Source: Erythroxylum novogranatense
Lineage: Eukaryota > Streptophyta > Magnoliopsida > Malpighiales > Erythroxylaceae
Direction: 5' to 3'
NCBI GenBank assembly: GCA_029891385.1
Contig: CM057228.1
Location: 58,287,783 to 58,351,782, forward strand
Length of the DNA: 64,000 bases
The position numbers and the translations under genes were made by a program. Below, piece after piece: positions 35,783 to 47,180 of this stretch. Numbering within the stretch: position 1 is the first letter of the stretch; each line of letters begins with the position of its first letter. Under the pieces are notes generated by a model. That model did not search any database. It was not told the DNA's origin and saw nothing but the letters and a program-made list of their open reading frames with translations.

Positions 35783-35799
35783 TGATAACGTCAAAAACT
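35783..35799 (-). promoter_or_regulatory. Degraded PBS of the host gypsy element
   Basis: The minus strand reads TTTTTGACGTTATCATC beside the LTR. It resembles the TTTTTGGCGCCGTTGCC sequence that follows Athila/Tat LTRs, after several C-to-T changes. Confidence 0.5.
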
Positions 35800-37333
35800 T
35801 GAAGTTTAATTTAAAATTATCTATACTATAATTTTACGGATCATATCTTATAGTATAAAAATTATCATTCTCAAAAGGAATGTATTATTCACCTTAAAAT
35901 TGTTATAAAACTTTATTTAAGGTCAACAATATGATAATGTAATGATAAATAAACTAAATTAAATTAAATTGATAATTGAATAATTGAACAAGCATTAGTG
36001 AAGCAGTTGATTAATCAATGATGACTACTTTCATCCTTATTTGTTTCCATTTTACCTTCTTCATTTAAGAATAATCGACCCTAAATATCTAATAATTATG
36101 ATTACCCTTTATTGTGATCTAATCAAGTAATTCTAATTAAATAGATAGAAATTGAATTATGACCTCTCGATTTATTAAAACTCTTCCTAACTATCCAATT
36201 GGATTTGAAGCGATCCTATAGGTAACTAATAAACAATTAAGATCTCTCTTCAATTTCCTATTAATTTCATTTTATAGGTCCATTATGGTACTAGATGTTG
36301 CAGTATAACACAATATAGATTATTTTACCTAATCTCCCAATTCAAATTGAATATAAAATAATAAACATTATAAAATACACTATATTAAATTAAGAATGTA
36401 AAAGTTTAACAAATAATTCAATAGTAATGTCTAAATTAAGTTTAGCAATCCATATCCAACCTGTATCCCAATTCATTCAGCGTTAATATTCAAAAGGAAG
36501 GAAAAGAAAAGAGTAGATGTTTGAATTCATAATATCTTTTCATCTTTTTCCTTGAGATGAAAAATTTTGTAGCTTGTGTTCTTTAAGAGTTTGGATCTCT
36601 TCTTTTTTTACGTTTCTATCTATCTTTTTGATGATTTTCCCTTCCTTTTTATACTCTTGGTCCTCCTAGGGTTCTTTCTAGGTTTTCTCCATTTATTTTT
36701 GTTCCAAAAATAGCCTTGAATCATCAAAAGTATAAAAAATCTAGCGATATAGAAATTTACCTCTTGCATGATTGTCCACAGCTTCCTGCACATCCCCTCT
36801 ATCATGATTGTGCATAATACGCATGATCTTGACAAAGACGTCACCAAAGCTCCTACTGCCTTCATGCCTAACTTCTTTTTCTTTTAAGAAAGAGAAATAT
36901 CAAAAAATCCATCAATAAATGATGAATCCCATGATATATATGATAGGATAGGGATAAGGCATTCATCTTGATAGAGATTAGGGCAAGCTTTGATGAATAA
37001 AAGACGAATTGGTAGAAACTACCGTAGATGATCATGATAGAGATTTCACTAAAGCTCTTACTGCCCTCACACGATCGTTACCCATCTTGTTCTTTGGCTC
37101 CTTCTTTATCTTTTCTTCAATTTTTCTATCTCCACTCATCATCAAATATGTTAAACATGCCTTAATGCATACAATTAAGATCACTTTCTTGCCCTAGTTA
37201 TCAATAATCAAACAAAACACATAGAAAAACTAATAAAACATAAATCTAATTCTTAAACATATGATTATCACTTAGGAAAACACTTAAAACACACTCTAAG
37301 GGCTAGAAAACATATTATAGTTTACACCTATCA
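35800..37333 (-). repeat. 5' LTR of the host Athila/Tat-like element
   Basis: About 1.53 kb between the degraded PBS and the outer end. In element orientation it begins TGATAGGTGTAAAC and ends TTCA at 35800. The start matches common Tat/Athila-type LTR starts. The partner LTR is outside the window, so length and ends are inferred from the TG...CA limits. Confidence 0.65.
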
Positions 37334-39260
37334 AAGAGGACAGACAAAGGAGATTTTATAATACATAAAAATGAAGCAACTTTGGATAAAAGAAAGAACT
37401 CCATTAAGAGTCATCAAGAACATCAAAATTTAAGATCTATGAGAACTATTTTTATTTTTATGTTCTTTCCTACTTATTATGGAATTTCTTTACATTTTGA
37501 TGAACTAATTAGGACAGATATAAGTGGATGTTCTAAATCTTTTGTTTTAAAATGATTCTTTTATTTAATGCAAGATTTTAGTTTTCTTGATAATTATTTT
37601 ACTTGCTTATTATATTGGATTAAAATGATGAACATAGAAAATTCAACTTCAGATTTCATTTATAAGAATCTAAGTAGTTATTGGTTTATTCAAGAAACCA
37701 TCGGTTTGTTGTAGTTTAGTGACATAATTATTTAAAAGCAATCTTTGTCTTATACATATTCATATATCTATTATAAAGTCCCATGGGATAAATATATATT
37801 GCAAATGAATATATGATGAATTCATAATTATGACATTCATATGGTATTTATGTATTTTCCTAAATAATTCCTTCATAATTATGAGATTCATATTATATTT
37901 ATGTATTCTCCTTAAATTATTGCTTGTTATTGTTCTACTAAGATAGGACATTAATATAGAGTTAAAAGACAAACATATATTATGTTTCTTCTTTATAAAA
38001 AAGTAGTCAATCTCATAGACTAAAGTATGCAAATACTTAAACAAATAAATATATGCATGTTAGAAAAAGCTTACCTAATCGACCTAGTATGAGAATTTCA
38101 TTTAGAACATTAATTGTATGTCTATGAAAATTCTCATTGTAATGATTGTATAATTGATCCTTTGACATCATATATCCAAAGTTATCTTATATAAGAATTG
38201 TTATGTTTTGATATTACTTATGACCTCTAGTCAAGGGTAGCTTAGTCATTAGTCATTAGTCATTAGATATAGCATGAATTATATGGAGGTAGTTAAGTGA
38301 TTAATATAAAAATCATCACTTATTCATAGAGGTTGTTGAGTGATTAATATAGGATTCATCCCTCTAAAGTGATTACAGAGTACGTTCCATTGTTTTGATT
38401 AGTATTGATTTGGGAAATCCTTGGCCAAGTTGGAATGACACTTTTAAAATAGTTTTCAAATGTCATTAATTGAATTAGTTACTAATAGTGGAGAATTTAC
38501 ATGATTAGGCTTAAATAGGGTAGACATTATTTTTGTGATCTATGTCAAATAAAAATATTATATGAAGAAAGGATTGAATTATATAAAAACAATTGCACAG
38601 AAAGGTTAATCAAAACCATTTTGACATTCCTAAATATCGGGTGGTTAAGATACATTGATAGACACTAATCCTAATTATGAATACAAAAGGTTTAATTATA
38701 AAATTAAAGATAAATTAAATATTTTAATTTAACTAATCCTAAATACGATTTAGTTATAAGTTATATCAATTTCTAATATATTTGAGAACCTACTAGGTCA
38801 CATTTAAAGAATGGGTTTGAAAAGTCAAAAGATGTTTTAATCAAGTTAGACTTTATTGAAAAGTTTAAGAAATTTTACGATTAAATATGTGATATTCAAT
38901 AATTAAGGATCAATATGAGATATTGGATCTTATTTGGGCCTAATTGGTATTTAATTAAAATTAATTGTAATTTTAACTAAAGTTTAATTGAAATTATAAT
39001 TTAATTTTAATTAAATTACTAAAATGTTGAAAATTTATTATAAATAGGCTTAAGCTCTAAGGGAACTAGCACTCTTTGCCTAACCCTCTCTGTAATGGTT
39101 GTAGAGGTCTCCCAACACATTTTATGGACATTGTTAGAGGTTGGATACATATGCGGCTACAGTGGTTGAGATATGCTAATTTCATAAATGATTTAAGAGA
39201 AACAATAAGAAAAGGATCAAACTTTAGAATAAGGTAAAAAAATTATAATTCATGCTTTAT
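37334..39260. other. AT-rich non-coding DNA, LTR-like
   Basis: No coding sequence is supported. Near 39031-39043 TTATTATAAATAGG is a good TATA box on the plus strand, followed by a short leader, so the right part could be the end of an LTR (copia-type by composition). No partner LTR or target-site duplication was found. Confidence 0.35.
37822..37923. repeat. 51-bp tandem repeat
   Basis: TCATAATTATGA begins two diverged 51-bp copies at 37822 and 37873. Confidence 0.7.
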
Positions 39261-39269
39261 TTTGATTTT

Positions 39270-40320
39270 TAAAGAAAATGTATTAATAATAAGAAGGAAG
39301 TCTAAACAAAAGTTTGTTCAAAGAAACTATGCAAATAAAGACTAGATAAATATTACATCAAAGTGATTAGAAATCACATAAAATGGCAATTTGCATTATT
39401 GAGCTAGTTGATTCTCTAAGTGTTTTGGCATTAGGAGTTGAAGCAATGATTATGTTTGTATACTAACATATACTGTTTGATTTTTGTTGCACAAAGCTTG
39501 CAAAGTAATTTCATTGGAGTTAAAAGAGTCATTAAAAATCTTAATGTTTCTTTTTTCTCAAATAACAACAACTAGGTAGTTGAAAACTACCTTGAACACC
39601 CATAGATCACCTTTATGTTTTATCTAAACCTCACTGCATCACTTGATAATGTCTTACTAAAAGTAAGGTGGGCTATCTTGATGAAAAAGTTGGATGATTG
39701 TGTTCTAAATGTATTGACTATATTGGCACTAAAAAAAGATATGTTTTATGTATTCAGTAGAAGACTTGCATATAATACACCAATTTAGTAAAGAGAAAAG
39801 TGTGCTATTATATCCATTGTGGGAAGTTTATTTCTGATTGTTATCCATGAAGTTATTAAGGAAAGAGGAGAACTATGCTTATACCATATGAGCTTATGAC
39901 AAAATATAGTTTGATTAGTGCTTATAAATATGGTCTAACATGATGCATTAAAGAAGGTATCAGAAGGTGTATGCAGCCACTGGATTACATCTTCCTTGGA
40001 GGTGTTTAGGAAAACCTTTGACAAGAAAGTGACCGATACAAATGTTGAAGATAATGTAAAGAAGTTTAATATAGGAAATGCTTTAGCTACTGTTATATTT
40101 GAGTATAATATATCAAAGAGGGGATTTGCTTCAATGATAGAAGCCTGAGGACCCAAGGGAGTACAATGATCAAGCCAAAAGAAAGTGGTTCTACAGTTAT
40201 TAACAAAATGTTTGTAAGAGTTTATAATGATGCCTCTAAGCCTTAACAAGGAGTTTAAGACATGGAAAGTTACTCTTGTGAGATTTTTCATGGAAAAAAG
40301 ACTTACATTTTCATTATACA
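39270..40320 (-). pseudogene. LINE-3: ORF2 C-terminal fragment
   Basis: On the minus strand this holds LLRLRG and TFFWLDHC.PLGPQ (about 40240-40140), then a zf-RVT-like block with IWYKH, RNKLPTMD and LAHFSL (about 39900-39790), and the C-terminal IWEKRNIKIF motif (about 39570-39545). Length and order fit the last third of a plant L1 ORF2 plus 3' UTR. The left end near 39270 is uncertain. It faces LINE-2 head to head. Confidence 0.7.
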
Positions 40321-40356
40321 AGTTGGGTTTTGAGAAATTAAAAAGGAAGAGGTCTA

Positions 40357-41250
40357 ATGGAGGTAATGCTAACTGAAGAAGGCAATATAATCTTTACCTT
40401 TTCTTCTAAATTAGAAGCTCAAAAGGTAATAGAAGAGGGCCCTTGACATATCTCTCAACTTCTGCTATTTCTCCAAAATTGGCAATCGAGTATGGAGCTC
40501 GAAAACATTAGAATGAAGAACATTCCCCTATTGGTGAACATTCACAATATCCCCTTAGAGTATTGGACTATAAAGGATTTAAGTATGCTTATGAGCTAGC
40601 TGGGGAAACCTACCTGCATAGATGAGAACATTGCATTGAGGAAAAGAGTTGGATTTGTTCGATTATATGTGAGTATGGATATGTCTAAGTAAATGAAGGA
40701 TAGTTTCCCTATTCTAAAGTTGGCAGATGAAAACTCTCTTAGAGAAGATAAAGTCTTGGTAACTTACCAATGGAAGTTGTCCCTTAAAGCTCAAGGCAAA
40801 AAATGGAAACTGAGGTCTTCATTAAAGGTGACTATTGGGAAGTGATGGGTATAGAAAAAAAATGAGTCTGAAGAAATCAAAGAGACTGAGGAGATAGAAC
40901 AAGTAGCAGAAAACCAAGAGATGGTTCAGACAGTAAATGTCTCCCCTAAAATAAGGGAGGACATTTAGAAGGAAAATAAAACTAAATATGTTCAGCTAAA
41001 AGAAGTTCTTTATGATCTATTAGAAGATTCCTGCAAGTCTTCTATGAATAAAGGAGGAAACGTTCTAGAATCTAGTGGTACTATTCAAAATGAAGGATTT
41101 TCGGGTGTTCAATAGAATGAATAAAGTCTATCAAGGGCTGAATTGTAAAATGGTAATAATCAAGAGGAGCAGGTTGAGCAAGTCACCTCTCAAAAAAGTA
41201 GTAGGAGCAATAAGAAAACCATCAAAGGGAAAGCAAATTGATTTGACTTT
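40357..41250 (+). pseudogene. LINE-2 ORF1 (DUF4283-like)
   Basis: The translation from about 40357 has the DUF4283 pattern of plant LINE ORF1: IIFTFSSKLEAQKVIEEGP.H, an aromatic-rich block, PLEYWTIKDL, then GKPTCIDEN and GFVRLYVSMD (to about 40690). An acidic, Glu-rich linker follows. In-frame stops (for example in the GPW block near 40443) and the lack of a clear zinc knuckle show decay. Confidence 0.78.
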
Positions 41251-41254
41251 GATT

Positions 41255-41335
41255 GTATAGAATGTGCATGGAATAAATAATCCTTCAAAGTTTAATGCTT
41301 TAAGGGATTTTGTACTAAAGGAAAAGCCTTGGGTT
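41255..41335 (+). pseudogene. LINE-2 ORF2 endonuclease, N-terminal end
   Basis: VHGINNPSKFNALRDFV followed by LKEKPWVFC is the first block of an L1 apurinic/apyrimidinic-type endonuclease. It is cut by the copia insertion and continues at 55516 with MLETKI. Confidence 0.8.
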
Positions 41336-42790
41336 TTTTGTGAAGTGAATCACACGTTAATACAATACTTATAAAACAATATAGAATGCACGAGAAGGGG
41401 GGGTTGAATTGTGTATTCCCCTTTTTGAAAAATCTTTGGAAACTGTTTGTTAGAAATAAAGTTCTATACAGAACTTCCGATAAGTTCTAATTAATCAAAA
41501 CTTTGAAAACTTGTTTACTGATTAAGTACTGATAAAACTTGAATCTAAAATAGAGATAGAGAGTGAGAGTGGTTGACACAGTATTTTTGTTGGACCTTGA
41601 ACTTTCGATAGAAATTAGAAATATTAAATGGAATTAAATGAGTGTGTTTGTATAAGTATTGTGTTATAGATGTTATTGTGCTTAAAGAAGATTGATGAGA
41701 AATGAAGTGATTGATTTTGATGACTTTGAAATTTGAGTAGAGTTGTATGAGTTATGAAATTCAAAATGAACTAGTTGATTGAAATGGAAGTTGAAAAGCA
41801 AGAAATAATTAGTGAAAGTGTTATATTTTGAAGAAATTAAGAAAGTTGATTTTTGAAGATAGAAAGTTTGACTTGAGAGTTAAAATTTTGAGTTAGACAC
41901 ATTTTGAGAAAATGATCTAAATGAAAATTGTAGCTTATGTTGAGAGCTTTTCGTAGCCATAAAGTATGCTATTTTTCGATATCGAGATTGAGAGTTATGA
42001 TCTTTGAAAGTTAAATGTATTTTACTTGATTTGAAAATGCTATTAAGAGTAAGATTGTGTATGACTTTTGTGAAAGAGAAATGTGTATGCGCATATCCTT
42101 TGGTGTTAAATTTGATGTGGGGAAATGAATTTGGAATAGTTTATTGGAGAGTTGAATTGTGTTTGAGATGAATTAGTTGAAGAGTTTGTGGTAGTGGGTG
42201 AATATGTGAAGTTGATGTGTTGATAAGTGAAGCTCATGTATTGGAATGGTGTTTAGAGACTTCAATGGAAAATCTGTATTGATTTAGATGGATTTAGCCA
42301 AAGTGGTCTTAATGAAAGTGGTAGATTATGTTTTTATCTTTCCATTGATATAAAGCACGAAAATTTTGGACAAGAGAATATAAAGTTATGATTTTTAGAA
42401 GTTCTGATGCTGTTTAGTGTGAAGTTGATCGACCAGTCAGTTTGTATGAAGTTTTTGACCCAGTTAGAGGTCGATATGATTTTTAAGGCCTTCATAAAAG
42501 TTGTATAGGGTTATTTTATCTTTCATTAGACACCAAGTTTGTCAACTTTGGAGTTCTGGGTCAAAAGTTATGATGTTTGCAAGTTGAGGTGCTGTGTAAA
42601 GTTTTGAGGAGATTATCGATTGGTCATCTTCGAGCGCATTTTTGACACCTTTAAAGACCGATCTTGCCTTTGATTCCTTCTTGAAAATTGTATATATCTC
42701 TTTTATCTTTCCAACGGTACCAAGTTTGTCCAATTTGGAGCTCGGAGTCAAAAGTTATGAGTGTTAGAAGTTTAATGGTCAGATTGGGTG

Positions 42791-42985
42791 CTGACCGACC
42801 TCTGTTAGCCGACCTCCGTTGGCCGACCTCTGTTGGCCGACCTCTGCTGGCCGACCGACCTCTGCTGGCCGACCGACCTCTGTTGGCCAACCGACCTCTA
42901 TTGGCCGACCGACCTATGATGGCCGACCGACCTCTGCTGGTCGACCGACCTCTGTTGGCCGACCGATCTTCGTTCTGGCCGAGCT
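42791..42985. repeat. GGCCGACC minisatellite
   Basis: About ten units of 14 bp (GGCCGACCTCTGTT) or 18 bp (with an extra GACC) in tandem. It lies between the module array and the conserved LTR motif, the cassette position in the related LTRs. Confidence 0.9.
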
Positions 42986-43180
42986 TTGATTTTCTGGCCG
43001 AGCTCTGACCTTCCTTCACTCTTTTGAGCATAACTTCTTCGTCCGACATCCGATCAACCCGATTCTTGAAGCGTTGGATTCCTAAGACATTTTTCTATCT
43101 TTCCATACTAGATAGGTCGGTTTTGGAATTAAATGGGGAAAGATAACTCGGATGAAATTGAGCTGATCGGTTATAAAATT

Positions 43181-43815
43181 TGAACAGTATTCGGTATTTT
43201 TGAGATATCTTGAGATATAGAGCTCCAATCGATCTGATGCTTTTTGAGAATTAAACTATAGAGATGGGGCTACAAATGTTATGAAGGATCCAATTGACAA
43301 TTGAGTCTTTAAGACTTTCAAATACGGATCGAAAGTTAGATGTAGTGTTCAGCCTCTGTGTTGTAATGGCTGAACAGTGTTCAGTATTTTGGAGATATCT
43401 TAATCGGTAGAGCTCCGATCGATCTGATTCATTTTGTAATTTAAAATAGAGACATGAGACTACAAATGTTATGAAGGAGCCGAGCTATTAGGTAGCCTTC
43501 AAGACTTTCAAATATGGGTCGGAAGTTCGAGGTAGTGTTCTGTCTCGGTGTTGTAATGGCTGAACAGTGTTCAGTATTTTGGAGATATATCGATTGCTAG
43601 AGCTTGGATTGAGCTGATTCTTTTTGAGAATTAAACTAGAGAGATGGGGCTACAAATGTTATGAAGGAGCCGATCGACAATGGATCCTCTAAGCCTTTCA
43701 ATTATGGGTCGGAAGTCAGGTGTAATGTTCAGCCTTGAGTCTGAAGAACAGACTTCAGTATTTTTGAGATATCTTGAGCTATAGAGCTCCGATCGATCTG
43801 ATTCTTGAAGCGATG
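43181..43815 (+). repeat. ~190-bp tandem array
   Basis: GAACAG(T)..TCAGTATTTT.GAGATAT recurs at 43181, 43371, 43561 and 43744 (spacings 190, 190, 183). The intervening sequence is clearly alike (AGAGCTCCGATCGATCTGAT, GGGGCTACAAATGTTATGAA). Confidence 0.9.
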
Positions 43816-43960
43816 GATTAAGTAAGACATAGAGGACATTTCTCTAAAGTTTTAAGGCAAAAGGAAGGGCAATTTTGGAAGTTTACTTAAAGGGTTAAGT
43901 TTATAGAACTTAAATGGAGTGGCATATGGGTCATTCCCCATTCATTAAATGACATGGCAA

Positions 43961-43968
43961 TATAAAAG
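43961..43968 (+). promoter_or_regulatory. Probable solo-LTR TATA box
   Basis: TATAAAAG is followed by a purine-rich leader (about 43985-44070) and a TTAGGGTTTC word, typical of a plant LTR promoter. Confidence 0.55.
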
Positions 43969-45950
43969 ACAATGGATGTCGATAAGGCATAAGGAAGCAC
44001 AAAATGAAAGACTTAAGAAAATAAGAGAGAAGAGAGAAGGAGAGCAAACTTGGAGAAGAAAGAAGGAGAGCTTAGGGTTTCAGATTTTTGGGAGTTCAAG
44101 CTCAGTTTTTCGTTGATTCATGAAGGAAAAAGATGGAAGGAGAAGAGAGCTTCCTTCCAAGCCTAATAAATTCGAAAATGGTGAAAAGTTTGAGGTAAGA
44201 GAAAAGTTGAGCTTTGAGCTTTTCTTCAATTTATGGTTTAGAAATATGGAAAATGGTATGGGTTTGTGGAGTATGAAGTCAATTTTGATGATTGCAAAGT
44301 ATGATGGGTTTAATTTGGGATTTTGAGAATTAGGGTTTATGCCCAAATTTGGAATTTGGGGCTTTTGGAAATTTGTAATTTAGAAAGCTTGAATATATGA
44401 GGGATTTATGTTTCTAAGTTCAATTTGAGGATTAAGTTATTTATGATGTTGAATTTGGGTGAAATTGCTTTAGGTGAAGTTAAATTGGAAGAAAGAAGGA
44501 ACCAATGGACAAATTGGAGCTAGGAACAACTTTCTAGCATCGAATCGAGGTGGGTAACGTGTTTATAATTTGAATTTATAAGCCACTATTGCTTTCTTTA
44601 AATAAAGAGATTTTCTGATTTCAATTGCATCATAAATGTTGCATCATTGTATGAATGATTTGAAAAATCATTTTTTGATTCAATACATGGACTTTGGATG
44701 AATTACAACATACATGGTGTTATGCCTCGAAAGATTACACGGCATTTCGTATATTCAGAAAAGATCATGCGATAAATGATTTTGAGCATGATATGTGCTT
44801 TGTTTGGGTAAGAGAGTTACGGATGGAGTCACGTGCACGTCGACGTATGGAAAATTATAGCCTTCTCCTGGCTGCCCGCTTGAGGCCACGAGATCCTGAG
44901 AAATTGGACTCGGATAGTTTACGGTATAAACTTCGGTTTATCTGTTGTGTTTACGGAACTCTCGAGCCATGTGTTGTTGTGTATTGCTTATGTGATTGCC
45001 ATTGCATCTATGAATTGTCAAGTTGATGCATTCATGTTTTATAAACTTATGGGTTTATGGCCGAAAGCCTAAAAATCATATGTTTTGCAAATGGAGATTT
45101 TGGCTACAACAAGGAAAAGAACCTTTTGAAAATGTGCTTTACGGATTTCAAAGAAATGTTTTCTAAGACCAGAAAAAAAAAAGAATTTCAAGGATTTTGC
45201 TTATATATTTGTTATAAACTGTTACCCACGAGCTATAAGCTCACCCCCCTTCATTCCCATCCACAGATGATGAGAAGAAGATCGGGTGAAAGAAAATGAA
45301 GATTTCTATTTGCATGTGTTTATATTGTATTATTATTAAGTAAGATAGTGTTGAGAAATTCAAAATTTGTTGTGTATTGTGTACTTTGGATTTGGTGTTG
45401 ATATTGTATATGGCCTGAATTGCCACGAGTGTATGAAGAGTAGTCATTCCAGGACATATGTGATTTATGAAATTGTGTATATAGTGAGTATAAGGTGTAT
45501 GGATTTCTGGAATTATGCATTGATTTAAGTTATGTTTGGGATGTGTGTATGATTATGAATGTGATAATGTATTTTGGATTGAGTTTGGTTATGAAAAAAA
45601 ATGAAAAGGAAAGGATTAAGAAAGAAAGAAAAGAAAAGAAAAATTTATACGGATTTAGAATGTCTTAAGGTTTCCAACGCGATGTTGATTTCTAAGATTT
45701 TGTTCACGGATGTCGGATTGTATTTCGTTCAATGCTTCGATTCGATTTGTGATTCGTGATCGTTTGTTTGGTTTGTCTCCGAGCCAATTCGATTTGACTT
45801 TGTTTGTATGCTTCGCTTCCAAGTTGGCTTTCGATTCGTTAATGATTTGTTTCGCTTTGTGATCAATCGTTTATTCGTTCCGCCTCTTTGTGATTTGTTC
45901 CGTCTTTCGTTTTCGGGTTGGGGCGCCGGTCTCCAGATCGGGTCCCAACA

Positions 45951-46146
45951 TTTGGATGGCTCAATGGTAGTGGAGGCGTGCACAGGGTGCAGCAAAATCT
46001 TGAGGTCATGGGTTCGAGTCGTGGCTCACCCATGACCAAAGAGGACAATACTAGATAATGAGGTATGCTAGGCCAATGCCTAGGTGCCTGGGTGGCGTGC
46101 AAACTTGGGGTATGCTGGGCCAATGCCCAGGTACGCAAAACACGGA
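45951..46146 (+). mobile_element. tRNA-like SINE insertion at the solo LTR end
   Basis: 196 bp flanked by CCCAACA on both sides (45944-45950, 46147-46153). It has a tRNA-type A box, TGGCTCAATGG (45957-45967), and a B box, GGTTCGAGTCG (46011-46021), spaced as in plant SINE heads. The rest contains a short internal repeat (GGTATGCT(A/G)GGCCAATGCC at 46061 and 46110). It lacks an A-rich tail, so classification as a SINE is tentative; the Pol III boxes and the duplication are seen directly. Confidence 0.55.
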
Positions 46147-46604
46147 CCCAACAGTTTTATCCTGGTTCACCCCAAACCGTGGGCTACGTCCAGTCCTCAG
46201 AGTTTCTTCTGAGATTTCCACTATCTCTTTCAATGTTACAAGTATTCTTTTTGAGCCTCTTCAGGTCTCTACAATCAGTATTCTTTCACACTTAGCCTTT
46301 GCAGGCTATCTGCACTACTTTCTCTCAGAAAAAGTGTTTGTACACTTGTTACAGTAAAATAGCTCTCAGCTAAATAGAATGCTTTTTACGATCACGTTGT
46401 CCAACTTTTACTGATTTTTCTAACTTTGGCTAACTTTGCAATCTTCGACTTGGACTTGTATTTATAGCCTTCATCTGTAACTGCTTCTTGATTCTTGTTT
46501 CTTGAATCTTTAAAGAAACGGTTATTCAGTTGAGTTCTGTAACTAACTCGAACTGACTCATTCGTCTTCTTTTCGAAATCCGCATCTATTTTTTTTCGTC
46601 TGTA

Positions 46605-46870
46605 TTTTTTCGTCTGTGTTTTTGCGTCTGCGTCTACTTCTTTCTATTTACGTCTGCGTTTGCTTATTTCTTTCGTGTCTGCGTCTGCTTTGCTATTTGT
46701 ATCTGCATCTGTGTTTGTGTCTGTATTAGTATTTGCATCTGCGTCTGTGTCTGCTTTACTATTTGCATCTGCGTCTGTGTCTGCTTTTCTATTTGCATCA
46801 GCGTCTGTGTTCCTTCGTCTGTATGTCTGACTTTGTCTGTATGTCTGACTTCGTCTGTATTTCTTTTCTT
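46605..46870. repeat. TCTGCG/TCTGTG hexamer tract, copia 3' LTR
   Basis: Interrupted hexamer and 12-mer repeats (TCTGCG, TCTGTG, TTTGCATCTGCG). The partner tract is at 55175-55445 in the other LTR. Confidence 0.8.
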
Positions 46871-46932
46871 TTTATTTTGCTCTTTTGTTATACATCAAAA
46901 TTATATCTAAGTAAAGTCATTTGAACTTAAAA

Positions 46933-46946
46933 ATCTCCCCCTTTTT
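46933..46946 (-). promoter_or_regulatory. Copia polypurine tract
   Basis: AAAAAGGGGGAGAT on the minus strand, directly upstream of the 3' LTR. Confidence 0.9.
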
Positions 46947-47180
46947 GATGATAACAAATTATATACAAAAGAAAACAAAAAATACAATGTTTTGAAAAGA
47001 ACACAAAAAAACTTATCTGCAGAATTTCTTCTTTGACTTCTTCCTTTCTTCGTTCTGCTTCAGTCACACCTTCTTCTTTGAACATTCTGAACATTCTCTT
47101 CTCTTCTGCTCATTCTCCTCTCTTCTTGTTTATTCTCTTCTTTTCTGTTCTTCTCCCCTATTTGTTGTAATAAAAAATGA

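Larger units (their letters stand above)
1..37333 (-). mobile_element. Athila/Tat-like Ty3/gypsy element, host of nest 1
   Basis: This is the oldest recognisable element on the left side. Its parts read on the minus strand, from an LTR at 35800-37333 through gag, protease, RT and RNase H to the start of the integrase region at base 1; its 3' end lies outside the window. Four insertions split it, and each junction can be closed through a target-site duplication so that gag or RT homology continues. The Athila/Tat assignment rests on the gag motif YSNTYNP, the KAITLR-type motif before the protease, a DL(G/S)-type protease active site and a PBS unlike the initiator-Met PBS of the other elements. 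Every reading frame has stops or shifts, so it is inactive. Confidence 0.85.
41588..45950 (+). mobile_element. 4.4 kb solo LTR inside the copia LTR
   Basis: Starts TGTTGGACC and ends GGGTCCCAACA, with no second LTR or internal region. The plus orientation follows from the reversed dyad GTTACCCAC-GAGCTATAAGCTC near 45220-45242. It contains AAGTTATGA modules (ends near 42000, 42393, 42572, 42760), a GGCCGACC cassette, the conserved CCGACATCCGAT motif, a 190-bp tandem array, a TATA box and a purine-rich leader. It belongs to the same superfamily of long LTRs as the LARDs. It has no coding capacity; short frames here follow the repeats. Confidence 0.8.
41341..46932 (-). repeat. Copia 3' LTR, interrupted by solo LTR
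   Basis: LTR halves 41341-41587 and 46154-46932 match 54490-55510. The insertion duplicated GTTTT (46154-46158; left copy now ATTTT at 41583-41587). The LTR carries a TATAAATA box on the minus strand at 46459-46466 and a TCTGCG/TCTGTG hexamer tract. Confidence 0.9.

Noticed and set aside
39935..40321. 128-codon minus frame as a host gene
   Set aside because: The residues match the C-terminal part of LINE ORF2 and continue out of frame into a zf-RVT block.
42791..42985. CRISPR-like repeat array
   Set aside because: Units are contiguous without spacers, and the context is a plant LTR.
42651..43049. Arg/Ser/Gly-rich 132-codon minus frame and Leu/Pro/Arg-rich 106-codon plus frame
   Set aside because: Both are translations of the GGCCGACC minisatellite.
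44694..45026. 110-codon plus frame in the solo LTR
   Set aside because: Inside a solo LTR; no domain, no conservation with the related LTRs.
45951..46030. Possible functional tRNA gene
   Set aside because: The A and B boxes are tRNA-like, but the sequence does not close into a full cloverleaf with an acceptor stem, the B box has a mismatch, and it is flanked by a target-site duplication.
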